From Stemphylium vesicarium (lineage: Eukaryota; Ascomycota; Dothideomycetes; Pleosporales; Pleosporaceae): a stretch of 13,780 nucleotides of DNA. The number at the start of each line of letters is the position of its first letter. Within the stretch, counting starts at the first letter, position 1. The notes under the pieces are model-generated. The model was not told the origin of the DNA. It searched no databases and saw only the letters and a list, made by a program, of their open reading frames with translations. Position numbers and translations under genes: made by a program. This document shows positions 1-8,800 of this stretch, in pieces. The DNA lies in NCBI GenBank assembly GCA_004380135.1, contig QXCR01000345.1:1-13780 (forward strand). Direction: 5' to 3'.

Positions 1-294
1 CGGTAAGAATGACTGTCGCGTCCCTCTGGCTCTGATTTGCTGCCATTTTGGTAGTTCGTCGCTCGTTGTAGAGGCAGTGAGACTCTTAATTGTCAGATTA
101 GATGAGATATATTATGGAATTAATGATCGTTCATTGTGTGTGTCCTTGATGATGGTGCTATCACGATGTATATGCTCTCGTGCAAGTAAGGCCGAAGTAG
201 GATCGAGGCGGGTTGGCCGACATGGCTGTAATCGACACCGATACTAAAACTGCCTGCTGGATAGCCTTCTTTCTGACAGCAACACCTGCTATCT
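1..294. other. Unassigned flank of normal base composition
   Basis: This stretch has mixed composition without the TAG/TAA-saturated texture of the rest of the window. I see no convincing coding frame, RNA gene or repeat end in it. Similarity to a retroelement integrase begins at about 295-301, so this is either host intergenic DNA beside a truncated element or a diverged part of that element that I cannot recognise. Confidence 0.5.
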
Positions 295-1638
295 GACAAC
301 TACTAGGACCGCCTATACGTACCTAACGATCTAGGGCTACACGCTAAGCTACTACAGATATACTACAAAAGCCCCATCTCTAGCTATATAGGCTAGTCGA
401 GAACCTACAAAGCCCTATTCTAGAAATACTACTAGCCTAGAATATTAGGCTACGTTAAGTAATAGACCTAGAATTACTATATCTATAGAAGAATTATAAT
501 ATCCTAAGAGGTAAAATAGGGAGTCCTAAAGCTACTACTAATATCTAACTAAGCTTAGTAAGACCTATTAATAGATTTTATTACGCACCTGCCTAAGAGT
601 AGTAGATTTAACGCTATCTTAGTTATAGTAGATAGACTTACTAAGATAAAGTACTTTATCGCCTATAATAGCACTTATAATACTAAGGAAGTAGCACGAC
701 TATTTATAAAGTATATCTAGAAACTATATAGTCTATCTAAGACTATTATATTAGACTAGGGACTATAATTTATATCTAAATTTTAGAATTACCTAACCTA
801 ACGCCTAGAAATTTAGTCCCTCCTATTAATCGCATACTACTTAGAGACTAATAGATAGATAGAGAGAGTAAACTTCTTCCTAGAGTAGTACCTACGAAGC
901 TAGGTCTTATATCTATAGAATAACTAGGCGAGATAGCTACCACTAGATAAGTTTATAGTAAATAACGCTAATAATAAGAGTACTTACATAACGCCGTTCT
1001 TCGCGAACTACGGCTTCTACCCCCGCCTAGGATTCGAGCCTATTAAACTAAGCTAATAGCTAGCCGCATGAGATGCTGAAGACCTAGCCCTAAAGATGAA
1101 GACTATCCACGAGTACCTGCGCGCCAAGATCTGCGTCGCGCAAGCCCAGCATAAGAAGTACGCTAATAGGAAACGTAAGCCCGCCCGCTAGTTCTTTAAG
1201 AACGACCTAGTCTAGCTAGACACCTATAATATTAAGACTACCTGCCTATAGAAGAAACTAGACTAGAAGTTCCTAAGACCCTTTAAGATTACAAAGATAG
1301 TAAGCCTATACGCCTATTATCTAGAACTACTCGCTTTAATAAAGATCTACTCTATATTCTATATTAGCCTCCTTCGCCCTATAGCTACTAACCTACTACC
1401 TAGGTAGCGTTATAAGCCGCCCCCTCCCGTCTAAGTTAAGAGAATAGAGAAATAGGAGGTTAAGAATATCCTAGACTCCTATTAGAATCGCTATAGCTAA
1501 GAAGGCTGTCCTTAGCTAAAGTATATTATAAAGTAAGCTAAATATAACGAACCTACTAAAGAACTAGCTAATTACGTAGAGAACGCCTAGGAGATTATTA
1601 AGAACTTCTACCACCGTTACCTAGACAAGCCCCGTTGA
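295..1638 (+). pseudogene. Ty3/gypsy chromovirus pol 3' end: integrase plus chromodomain, RIP-inactivated
   Basis: One frame (codons starting at 574, 754, 862 and so on) runs without indels to TGA at 1636-1638, but carries many TAG/TAA codons at positions where Trp or Gln is expected. In order: a degraded H2C2 zinc-binding region (about 301-510, with His and Cys codons now Tyr); the integrase core with the first Asp in DFIT (574-576), the second Asp (754-756) and Glu (862-864), exactly D-D-35-E; a region containing FFANYGF; the C-terminal barrel; and a chromodomain (about 1453-1620) recognisable from its EVKNILDS start and the YIIK*AKYNEPT core. In this family integrase inserts cDNA, and the chromodomain is thought to steer insertion to modified chromatin. 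The catalytic triad survives, but the stops make it non-functional. RT and gag would lie left of the window or be lost. Confidence 0.93.
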
Positions 1639-1660
1639 TTGCGTCGTCGGAGCTCCGCCT

Positions 1661-1671
1661 GAGGAGGGGAG
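1661..1671 (+). other. Polypurine tract of the plus-strand gypsy element
   Basis: The run GAGGAGGGGAG lies three bases before the LTR start. This is the expected place for the plus-strand DNA primer of an LTR retrotransposon, and it agrees with the element being read on the plus strand. Confidence 0.75.
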
Positions 1672-1674
1672 TAC

Positions 1675-1882
1675 TGTCACGGCGCTGGCCCAAATAGCCA
1701 ACGAGAGCGCGCCAAGCTGCTAAGCGAGCAGCTGCGCGATCACTGAAATTCCGCGCGAACGCGCCCCGTCGTACGCTCCTTGAGCTACGTCCTTGTCTTA
1801 ACCTGACCCCGCCCTGTCAGCGCTACGTAGTGAATATACCGATCACGTGCACCTATCTTCCCTGCCTGCCTATCCCGTGACA
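1675..1882 (+). repeat. 208-bp LTR (3' LTR of the left gypsy element)
   Basis: It begins TGTCACGG and ends CCGTGACA, a perfect 8-bp inverted repeat with TG...CA ends, directly after the pol stop and polypurine tract. It is GC-rich and nearly free of the RIP texture, although both flanks are heavily mutated. The partner LTR is outside the window, so no target duplication can be checked. To its right the sequence switches at once to minus-strand integrase remains of a different element, so this element probably inserted into that older one. Confidence 0.85.
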
Positions 1883-3026
1883 TAAGATAATTTATTTATT
1901 TAATTAAGTAGTTCTTACTAGTACTTTATATTTAGTATATAAGAATTTTAAAAACTTAAATTTAATCTCTTTTTCTATTTTATAGTAGAAGGCTTTCTAA
2001 AATAGTATTTTAAAAAAATTTAATTCTAATATATTAATATAAAATCTTTAGTATATTTTTATATTAAATTAAAAGTTAAGTATATAAGTAACTAGTTCTT
2101 TTAAACTAAGAATTGAAAATAGTCTAACCTTAATATAATTAAGTCCCTTATTAGGTTAAATAGTATAAAGGTTCTTTATAAGTAGATAGACTTTATCCCT
2201 CTTCTTTAGCCAAAGTGCTAACTTATTTTTATTAAATGTATAAAATACTCTAACGTTATACCTTTGTAAATTCGTACTATAATAACTTGTATACTTACTT
2301 TAGCTTATTAGCTATAGTAATAGCTACTTCTATTTTTAGACTTAGTAATATGCGTTTAAAGAGATTTAGGTCTCCTATAGTTTTTATAGAATAGAGATTA
2401 TTCTATAGATTCTAAAAGCTTATCATTATAGGCTATCTATACTATAAATAGTATTAAAATCTAGTTATCTTACTAGTAATTAATATAGATTTATAGATAG
2501 CCTTTTAGTATATAATTTGTGTACTTTATTTACTTATCTATTTATAGATAGTAAGCTATTAATAGCCTTCTTTTAATACTAATTATAGTGAGTAGAATTA
2601 TCTAAAAGTCTAAAGTAGAGAGCTTATCTCTATTACTGAGAATTAACTTTAGTATACTATAATATCTAATAATATAGTTATTAATAATATATATAATTCA
2701 TACTACTATAAAATTCTTATAAAAGGCGATATACTTAGCTTACTTTATAAAATGATTAATTACTATAAGGATTGTATTATATAATACATTAATAATAAGG
2801 TCTCTTAAGACTAGCAGGCCTATAATGAAGTCTATATAGATATCTAACTATAGTATCTTGAATAGCTTTATTACTTATATTTCTTATAGAATTTGTAGGT
2901 ACTATATTTATTCTTCTAATAGTTTATATATTTCGTAATGAAGAAGATAATCTTATTCTTTATATATAAGAACTTGTATATTCTCTTGATAAGTTTTAGA
3001 ATTTAAGTAATATTAAAATAACTAGA
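1883..3026 (-). pseudogene. Integrase region of a second Ty3/gypsy element, RIP-inactivated
   Basis: On the minus strand the integrase core reads from about 2880 down to 2400. The first Asp is at 2830-2832 in DFIIGL. The second catalytic position (2632-2634) is AAT (Asn), and the Glu position (2524-2526) is AAG (Lys), still at the 35-residue spacing. Further downstream (about 2210-1900), in a frame shifted by an indel between about 2220 and 2400, KKRDKVYLLIK and a later INILEL stretch match the C-terminal barrel of fungal gypsy integrases. The sequence differs clearly from the 295-1638 integrase and from the one in the 7.1-kb element. It is cut on the left by the 1675-1882 LTR and on the right by the inverted-repeat element at 3027. 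Confidence 0.85.
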
Positions 3027-3321
3027 ACGTAAAGCACCACCGAGACGGCCACACCACCGAGCCGGCCACTTTTCCTTAGCATTACTCTTTCTCTAATAAT
3101 TCTATTAAATCGAAATCTATTAATACAATAAATAGAAGCGATAAAAGCTTATAGTTAGATATTTCTAATTAGCTATAAATTTCCTAAATAGGTCTAGTAT
3201 AGCTTAAATAATAGATTAAAAAAGAGAGAGATCTTACTTTAGCTCTAATCCCTATATCAAGTTCCTACTAGAGCTAAATACTTCTAAAATTTAATCTATA
3301 TATTATATATATATTCTATAT
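3027..3321 (+). repeat. Left terminal inverted arm (~295 bp)
   Basis: It pairs with the reverse complement of 4368-4661. Matching landmarks include CTTTCTCTAATAATT near the outside and AGAGCTAAATACTTCTAAAA near the inside. The outer ~55 bp are GC-rich and well preserved, while the inner part is RIPed. It contains two tandem 17-bp boxes at 3036-3052 and 3053-3069 that differ at one base. Confidence 0.85.
3036..3069 (+). repeat. Two tandem 17-bp subterminal boxes (left end)
   Basis: ACCACCGAGACGGCCAC is followed directly by ACCACCGAGCCGGCCAC and then TTTT. The boxes begin 9 bp inside the element end. Tandem boxes at this place are plausible transposase binding sites; that role is inferred. Confidence 0.7.
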
Positions 3322-3391
3322 AACTATCGTCTAGATTTTTAGGTTCTTCTAAATTATAGAAATAGAGTTGTTAAGCTAAATAGACTCTAAA

Positions 3392-3487
3392 TGTAAAAAC
3401 GTCGCCCTATGCCACTGCGCCAGTACGTGCCCAAAAAAGGTACAGTAACGATAACTATCGTTACGGTGCATAGGATAGTATATATAT
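3392..3487 (-). repeat. 96-bp direct repeat unit, copy A (SINE-head-like)
   Basis: It starts TGTAAAAACG and ends GTATATATAT on the plus strand. It matches 3870-3965 over the full 96 bp with three differences that I can see, all transitions. It contains a Pol III A-box-like TGGCGCAGTGG on the minus strand and a 20-bp palindrome at 3445-3464. Unlike copy B, no B box follows it, so it is a truncated copy. Confidence 0.85.
3445..3464. repeat. Perfect 9-2-9 palindrome, copy A
   Basis: GTAACGATAACTATCGTTAC is self-complementary except for its central two bases. It lies inside the 96-bp repeat and recurs at 3923-3942. It could form a hairpin in RNA or bind a dimeric protein; neither role is shown. 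Confidence 0.85.
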
Positions 3488-3869
3488 TAATTATAATAAT
3501 ATCTCTTTCCTTTTAAGGACCCTATCCTAGGTGTCCTCGCTTAGATAAGGTAGATATTCTTCACGAATAGGTGCGCGCCAACGCTGTTGCGCGCGCCGCA
3601 GCGCATCGCATCGCATCGCTCAGCGCATCGATCGATCGCTTAGCACGTCGCATCGCCGGCGCGTCGCCACCTAATTAGTGTAGCCCCGCTGAACTAGTTA
3701 CCAGCCCCGCTGCACTAATCCCAATATATACTAGACCTCCAGCAGCGGCGGCACCGCGCACAGCTGTGCGCGCATGCCAAAATTGCCCACGGCAAAATTG
3801 CTAGGCTGCCTAACGCGTACGGGATTCGAACCACCGACCTTACCGTGCGCTAGGGAGTTATCGTTACTC
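3488..3869 (-). repeat. GC-rich body of the SINE-like unit
   Basis: This stretch lies between the two 96-bp repeats and includes the B-box end at its right. It contains a GCATC/CGATC simple-repeat stretch, a near-tandem pair beginning AGCCCCGCTG (around 3683 and 3709), and two CAAAATTGC copies around 3778-3800. I see no open coding frame. It stands out sharply from the RIPed arms around it. Confidence 0.55.
3597..3668. repeat. Low-complexity GCATCG-type simple repeat
   Basis: Imperfect iterations of GCATC, GATC and GCGTC make up this GC-rich stretch, rich in CpG. It contains no coding or RNA signal. Confidence 0.7.
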
Positions 3870-3907
3870 TGTAAAAACGTTGCCCTATGCCACTACGCCA
3901 GTACGTG
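3814..3907 (-). repeat. tRNA-like Pol III promoter region (SINE head or tRNA pseudogene)
   Basis: On the minus strand, TGGCGTAGTGG (3890-3900) fits the Pol III A box and GGTTCGAATCC (3822-3832) is a consensus B box, 57 bases apart. CACGTAC (3901-3907) can pair with GTACGCG (3814-3820) at six of seven positions, like an acceptor stem. The T stem pairs poorly, and a run of five T lies between the boxes, so a working tRNA is unlikely. No amino-acid identity can be given. Confidence 0.6.
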
Positions 3908-3965
3908 CCTAAAAAAGGTACAGTAACGATAACTATCGTTACGGTGCATAGGATAGTATATATAT
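3870..3965 (-). repeat. 96-bp direct repeat unit, copy B (head of tRNA-like unit)
   Basis: This is the second copy of the unit at 3392-3487. Read on the minus strand it runs into the sequence holding the B box at 3822-3832, so it looks like the 5' head of a SINE-like unit. It contains the 20-bp palindrome at 3923-3942. Confidence 0.85.
3923..3942. repeat. Perfect 9-2-9 palindrome, copy B
   Basis: It is identical to the palindrome at 3445-3464. On the minus strand it precedes the A box by about 20 bases. Confidence 0.85.
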
Positions 3966-4367
3966 CGATCGTGACACTAAAGCTAAAATAGTATCTTTAG
4001 CTATTTATAAGACTTAGATTATTATAATCTTAGTAATGAATTGAATTAAAACTTAGAAATATATATAGAGGTTACTTTTTAGTACTTTAGTAACTATATT
4101 TAAGTATATACTAAGTTATATACTTTTATAATAATTCTTTCTAAGCAAAGATTCTATAGATATATATCTTTTCTAGATAGAGAATTAACTTTAAAAACTC
4201 TCTATATAGTTATTATGTACAATTACTATAATAAATCTTTTTTAAACTCTCTATATATATTATAGAAGCTATTATACTACAGTATTAAATTTTAGGTTTA
4301 AGAATTGTCTTTTCTTACTATGTTATAATTTTAAACTAGTAATAGCTTTAATATCTAAATAAATATA

Positions 4368-4661
4368 ATAGTACTATATATATAATATATTGAATATGTT
4401 TTAGAAGTATTTAGCTCTAGTAAGTACTTAATATAGGGATTAGAGCTAAAGAAAGATCCCTAACCTTTTTAATCTATTACTTAAGCTATACTAGGGACAT
4501 TAAAGTAATTTATAGCTTATTAGAAAGGTCTTACTATGAGCTTTTATCTCTACTACTTATTGTATTAATATATTTCGATTTAATGAAATTATTAGAGAAA
4601 GAATAATGCCAATGAAAAGTGGCCGGCTTCGTGGTGTGGCCGTCTTGGTGGTGCTTTACGT
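4368..4661 (-). repeat. Right terminal inverted arm (~294 bp)
   Basis: This is the reverse-complement partner of 3027-3321. It carries the same pair of 17-bp boxes at 4636-4652 and 4619-4635, read on the minus strand. Its inner boundary is approximate because the alignment fades in TA-rich sequence. Confidence 0.85.
4619..4652 (-). repeat. Two tandem 17-bp subterminal boxes (right end)
   Basis: On the minus strand ACCACCAAGACGGCCAC is followed by ACCACGAAGCCGGCCAC, mirroring the left end at the same 9-bp offset from the terminus. Confidence 0.7.
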
Positions 4662-4710
4662 TATGCCTAAAGCACCTATAAAATAAGTATAAGAATACTT
4701 GTTTCCCTAA
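4662..4710. other. Short AT-rich spacer between two mobile elements
   Basis: It lies between the right end of the 3027-4661 element and the duplicated TTATA. Before the 7.1-kb insertion it was continuous with 11817 onward. Its origin is not recognisable. TA at 4662-4663 may be the target duplication of the DNA element. Confidence 0.5.
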
Positions 4711-4715
4711 TTATA
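4711..4715. repeat. Target-site duplication, left copy (TTATA)
   Basis: TTATA directly abuts the TG of the left LTR and matches 11812-11816 exactly. Five bases is a usual duplication length for Ty3/gypsy integration. Confidence 0.9.
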
Positions 4716-5200
4716 TGTTATACGGGGTTCGGCGATACTTCTCTGGTCCTGGTCCGTACTAAGGCAGGTGAGGTATTATATAGCGGTAGGCCCATAGAGT
4801 TATCTAGTAACTAAGTAAGATAATAAGTATTTAAGTAAAGATAATTTAATTCTATATAAGTAATAGAAAAACTAGTTAGTAATCTAAGTAAGAGATATAA
4901 TTATAAGAGTCAACTATAATAAAAGAAATAATAAAACCTTTCTATTCTTATATTTTTATTACTAAGTCTATTACTATTCTATCTATCTCTTAGGTGCGTC
5001 CTTTTATAGGATAGTTATAATAATAGTCTATCTCTTTACTACTTACTATCTCTATTTTAGCGGGATAATTATTCTTAGTAAGATAGTATATTACGTAATT
5101 TACGCGCTCTACGCTAATTATTAACCTTTAGCTTATATAACTATTAGTGCTAATATTATATTCTTTAACTAGGAGAAGTCTTTACTTATTATCTATAATA
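4716..5200 (-). repeat. 3' LTR of the 7.1-kb gypsy element (485 bp)
   Basis: It aligns along its whole length with 11327-11811. On the plus strand it starts TGTTATACGG and ends TATAATA, where the partner keeps the original ATAACA. In the stretches I compared, the differences from the partner are transitions. The outer ~80 bp (4716-4795) are GC-rich and preserved, and the inner part is RIPed. Confidence 0.93.
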
Positions 5201-5214
5201 CTATCTTTCTTTTT
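5201..5214 (-). other. Polypurine tract of the 7.1-kb element
   Basis: On the minus strand the bases before the 3' LTR read AAAAAGAAAGATAG, mostly purine, at the expected position of the plus-strand primer. RIP may have altered some bases. Confidence 0.6.
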
Positions 5215-5339
5215 AGAGTTATTATCTTAATACTTTAGATTATTATTTTCTTATACTACGTAGTTAAGTATAGGCTATATATAAGGCTTTAGTAAGCCTA
5301 TCGCAGTGTGTTTCCCTTATTTTTTACGCCTTCCTAGCT

Positions 5340-5828
5340 ATGCCTAAGATCTAATCGTCCCGTCGCAACTATTTATAGACCTCGATCTCTAAGCGTTAGG
5401 CTCGTGCTAACTATATAAGAGAATAGGGTCTAGAGATAACATTCTAGTATAAGTAGTACGAAAAGAAGAATCTTTGCTATTTTATAGATACTATAACTAG
5501 TCGTTACGCTAGTTATATTTCCGTAAAGGCGGAGTGTAGTCTCTTCGTTTCTAAGGAAGAGTGGGAGAAGGTAGAGGCGGAGAAGCGTCAAAAGCGCTTA
5601 GAGATCGCTCATTCGGAGGCGCTGCTAGATGCGCAGCGCGCATAGCTGTCGCAGCAAAAGTTGGAGCTTCTGGAGATCGAGGCGAAAGAGCGGTCGTACG
5701 CTGACCGTGATCACGCTATTCTGAATCTTCAGGATCGTGCGCAAGAGGAGGCCAAGGGGAATTCTGCCCCTAGTACGGACCTTCCTATCGAACCGCCGCT
5801 ACTTAAACTATTAGCTAATCTAGGCTAG
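5340..5828 (+). pseudogene. Antisense reading frame in the gypsy element: degraded Zn2Cys6-type cluster plus coiled-coil-like segment
   Basis: It reads from ATG at 5340 on the strand opposite gag-pol, with no indel apparent. In-frame stops at codons 5, 13, 20, 29, 36, 39 and 102 all fit RIP of CAA/CAG or TGG. Codons 37, 40, 47, 56 and 59 are TAT/TAC (Tyr) and codon 66 is TGT (Cys). Each Tyr codon fits TGT/TGC hit at TpG, which gives CX2CX6CX8CX2CX6C, the spacing of fungal Zn2Cys6 DNA-binding domains (5448-5537). The cluster is followed by an acidic/basic, Leu-rich segment without Pro (codons ~72-139, for example KEEWEKVEAEKRQKRLEIAH) that suggests a coiled coil, then a Pro-containing tail. 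The C-terminus is uncertain: TAG at 5826 may itself be an old Trp codon, and the frame could run to 5955. Known Zn2Cys6 proteins are transcription factors; a role here would be inference. Codons 66-139 are unusually little mutated. Confidence 0.7.
5448..5537 (+). other. Zn2Cys6 cluster region (five of six Cys now Tyr)
   Basis: The six ligand codons start at 5448, 5457, 5478, 5505, 5514 and 5535. Only the last still encodes Cys. The other five differ from Cys codons by one G-to-A change after T. A basic residue lies just before the third ligand in the usual motif; here that codon (5475) is TGC, which one C-to-T step would give from CGC (Arg). Confidence 0.65.
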
Positions 5829-5874
5829 TTATAGGCTAACGTTTATAATTCTTCTTATAATTACTTCTTTTTTT

Positions 5875-8800
5875 TTATAGATATAATTCTAATTCTATTA
5901 AATACTTCTAGTAGTACCTCTATACTAATAACTTATAGTTTATTAAATTTCTTTTAGATTTCTAAGTATTATAACTCTTAAACTATCTTTTCTACTTAAC
6001 TAAGTACTTCTACTAACCTCTAAACTTTTATAGATTCTTAATTTTTTTAACTTTATACTTATTATCTTTAAGCTCTATATCTATTACTAACTTAGCGTTT
6101 AAAGGTGCTAGTTTTAGTAGTTTCTTATAGAAGACTAGATAGATATATATACTTAGTAATAATTAAAGTTTATAATTTACTAGGCCTATTACCTCTAGAA
6201 CTTTAAAGAGTTCTATTTAGAGATTATCTAATTTTCTATATAGCTTCTTAACTTTTAAATTTTATTTTAATAAGAGAACTTTATCTCTCTTTTTAAAGAT
6301 TAGTCTCTTAATCTTTTACTTATTTATGCTCTTAGATATTATAAGGTTCCTCTAAGCTATATTCTTACTTAGTTCTTTATAGGGTTCTCGTATAAGATAG
6401 GCTTTATTATCTACGCTTACTATAATACTTTCTATATTCTTTAGATCTTAATAAGCGACTAGCTTATATCTATAATTTGCGTAGTGTAGTAAGTGCTTTA
6501 TAGTCGCTGACTTTATGCTATTATAGGTTAATTATACTATTAGTAAGAGTTTAATCTAGTTATCTTATAGCTTATTAGCGTATATCCTTCGTTACTATTC
6601 TAGTGTCTAGTTTATTTATTCTATCTAGCCGTCTATTTTGGGGTAGAAGCTTATTAAAAGCTTCTTCTTCACACCTAACTTCGCTAGGAATATATCCTAA
6701 TATTTAGATGTAAATAATTTGTTATAATTAGTAATAAACTCTTTAGGTATCCTGTGCTCTAACACTAGTGCTTTAGAGACCTCGTACGCGCATTTATCTA
6801 CTATAATAGTTTCTTTAGTAGGCACAAACTTTGCTCCTTTAGTTAATTAATACACGATTATTAGGATTGTGTCGTAGAGTCTTTCTAATTCTAGTTCTAA
6901 CGATTTTAGAAGCTTTATAATAAAGTCTATTATTATACTAGTCTATAGTTAATCTAGCGGCTATAAGAGTTATAGTAGGCTATAGGGTTTATATCTCTTA
7001 GGCTTATTTTAGTAATATGCTAAATAATTATCTAAAATATCCTATATCTACGCTCGTAAGCGTAGTATAGCGAATAACTTTACTAGTTATCTAACTATTT
7101 CTTCTAGTCCTGCGTATCTATATTCTAGGGACTCATGTAGTTCTGTAATAAGGTCTTTTCTTATATATAGGGGTATATAGGTTCGTTCTTTTAAAACTAT
7201 ATCTTAGTACTCCTTTTTATCTTATAATAGTTCGTTAGAGCCGTTTGCCTCGGGCTTGAACTGCTAGTTAGCTACTTCCTACTGCTAATGTTGTTGTAGC
7301 GTCTCTACTTGCGCGGTTATCTTAGCTATTCTAGCCAGTTCTGGCTGGTTGTACTTAAGACTGCCATTAGGCATCTTCTTAAGTACTACGTTATATGGTT
7401 CCTTATAACCTTCTTCTCATAGATTAGTTCTTTAGCTTAAAGCGTCTACTACTCTATTAAGTATTCTAGCTCTATAAGTAATTTTAAAGTTAAACTAAGA
7501 AAGTATCTTAGCCTATTAGACTTATCTTCTATTAAGCTTTTTAGTTATTATAAAGCTTATTAAATTCTAGTAATTAGAAAAACTTTAATCTAGTTTAGAA
7601 GTCCTAATAGGTATACTTCCTATTATTTAAAGGTATTAACTACTTTAAGTATTTTCTTATTATAAATATTATAGTTAAGTTATACTCTAGAGACCTTTCT
7701 AGAATAGTAGAATACTAGTCTTTATTTCCTATTATTATATAGCTATAATAGTATAGCGCTAAGTATATAATCTAACGCGTTAGTCTTAACTTACGTCTTA
7801 CGTCTAAGGTTATATATCTTAAGTATAGAGGCTTTAAAGAATACTTACTTTAGTTAGTTAAAAGCCTCTTAGTATTCTTTTTCTTATTTAAATCTTACTT
7901 CTTTTTTTATAATCTCTATAAGTAGTATTATAATCTAGAAGTAGTTTCTAATAAAATTTTTATAAAAGTTTATAAATTCTAGAAAGAATTATATATTCTT
8001 AACTATTTTAAGAGTTAGCTACTTCTATATAGTCTAGATCTTCTTTAGATTTATTTTTATACCTTTTATTAAGATAGTAAACTCTAGGAATTCTATTTTC
8101 TTTATATAGAATTTATATTTTATAGATTATAGATATAGCTTATATTATTTAAGCTTCTATAGTACCTTCTTTATATATTCTATATATTCTTCTAGCGTGC
8201 CTTTAGAATACACTAGTATATTATCTAGATAGGCAGCTACGAAGATTCTTAGATACTTATAGAGTGCCTTATTAATAACTACTTAAAAGATTACTAGCGC
8301 GTTTATTAATCTAAATAGTATAACTACATACTTATATAGTCTATACTTCGTCTTAAAGGCGGTCTTCTACTAATATCCTTTAGTAATTTAAATATAATAA
8401 AATCTCTTCTAAACGTTAAACTTAGTAAACTACTTTACTCTTTAGAGTTAATCTATAAGCTCTATTATTAGTAGTAGTAAGTATTAATTCTTTATTATAC
8501 TACTATTTACTATTTAGTAGTTAATATATAGTCGCTACTTTCTATTAGCTTTCTTAATAAATAGTATAGGCGAAGCTATTAGGCTTTCACTTTTATAGAT
8601 AAATTATTTACTTAGGTTTTTTCTAAGGTACTTACGCAACTTTAGCTCGTGCTTAGGCGCGATTAGGTATATTAGTCTTAGGATAAGCTTAGCTCCCTCT
8701 TAAATATAGATCTCGTAATTCTACTCTTAGTAATCTACTAACTTAGTTACTTCTATTTCCTTAAATAGTTCTCTAAACTTATTCGTATTATATTTCTTTA

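Larger units (their letters stand above)
3027..4661. mobile_element. 1.6-kb DNA transposon with long terminal inverted arms, probably non-autonomous
   Basis: The two ends are inverted copies starting ACGTAAAGCACCACC, and similarity continues inward for about 295 bp. No transposase could be read between the arms. The interior holds AT-rich RIPed DNA (3322-3391 and 3976-4367) and a GC-rich island (3392-3975). A TA dinucleotide, the usual target duplication of Tc1/mariner and pogo-type elements, follows the right end (4662-4663), but the left end is preceded by GA, so the duplication is not confirmed. The end structure matches that of the Fot/pogo-like element at 13014. It could be a decayed full element or a MITE-like derivative. 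Confidence 0.75.

Noticed and set aside
205..222. Fot/pogo-type box (GCGGGTTGGCCGACA)
   Set aside because: It resembles the 17-bp box at 13023 only in part, occurs once, and has no TTTT or terminal ACGTA at the right offset.
3814..3907. A functional nuclear tRNA gene
   Set aside because: The T stem pairs poorly, a T5 run would end Pol III transcription before the B box, and the 96-bp head is duplicated nearby. A SINE-like or pseudo-tRNA origin fits better.
3392..3965. CRISPR-like repeat arrangement
   Set aside because: There are only two copies, 96 bp long with a 382-bp gap, in a eukaryotic transposon context.
3392..3975. Solo LTR bounded by TGTAAAAACG and CGTGACA
   Set aside because: The TG...CA ends can be chosen, and CGTGACA resembles the end of the 1675-1882 LTR, but there is no terminal inverted repeat or target duplication and the Pol III boxes suggest another identity.
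4664..4680. A second degenerate transposon end (TAAAGCACC)
   Set aside because: Only nine bases match the terminus at 3030-3038, with no tandem boxes after it.
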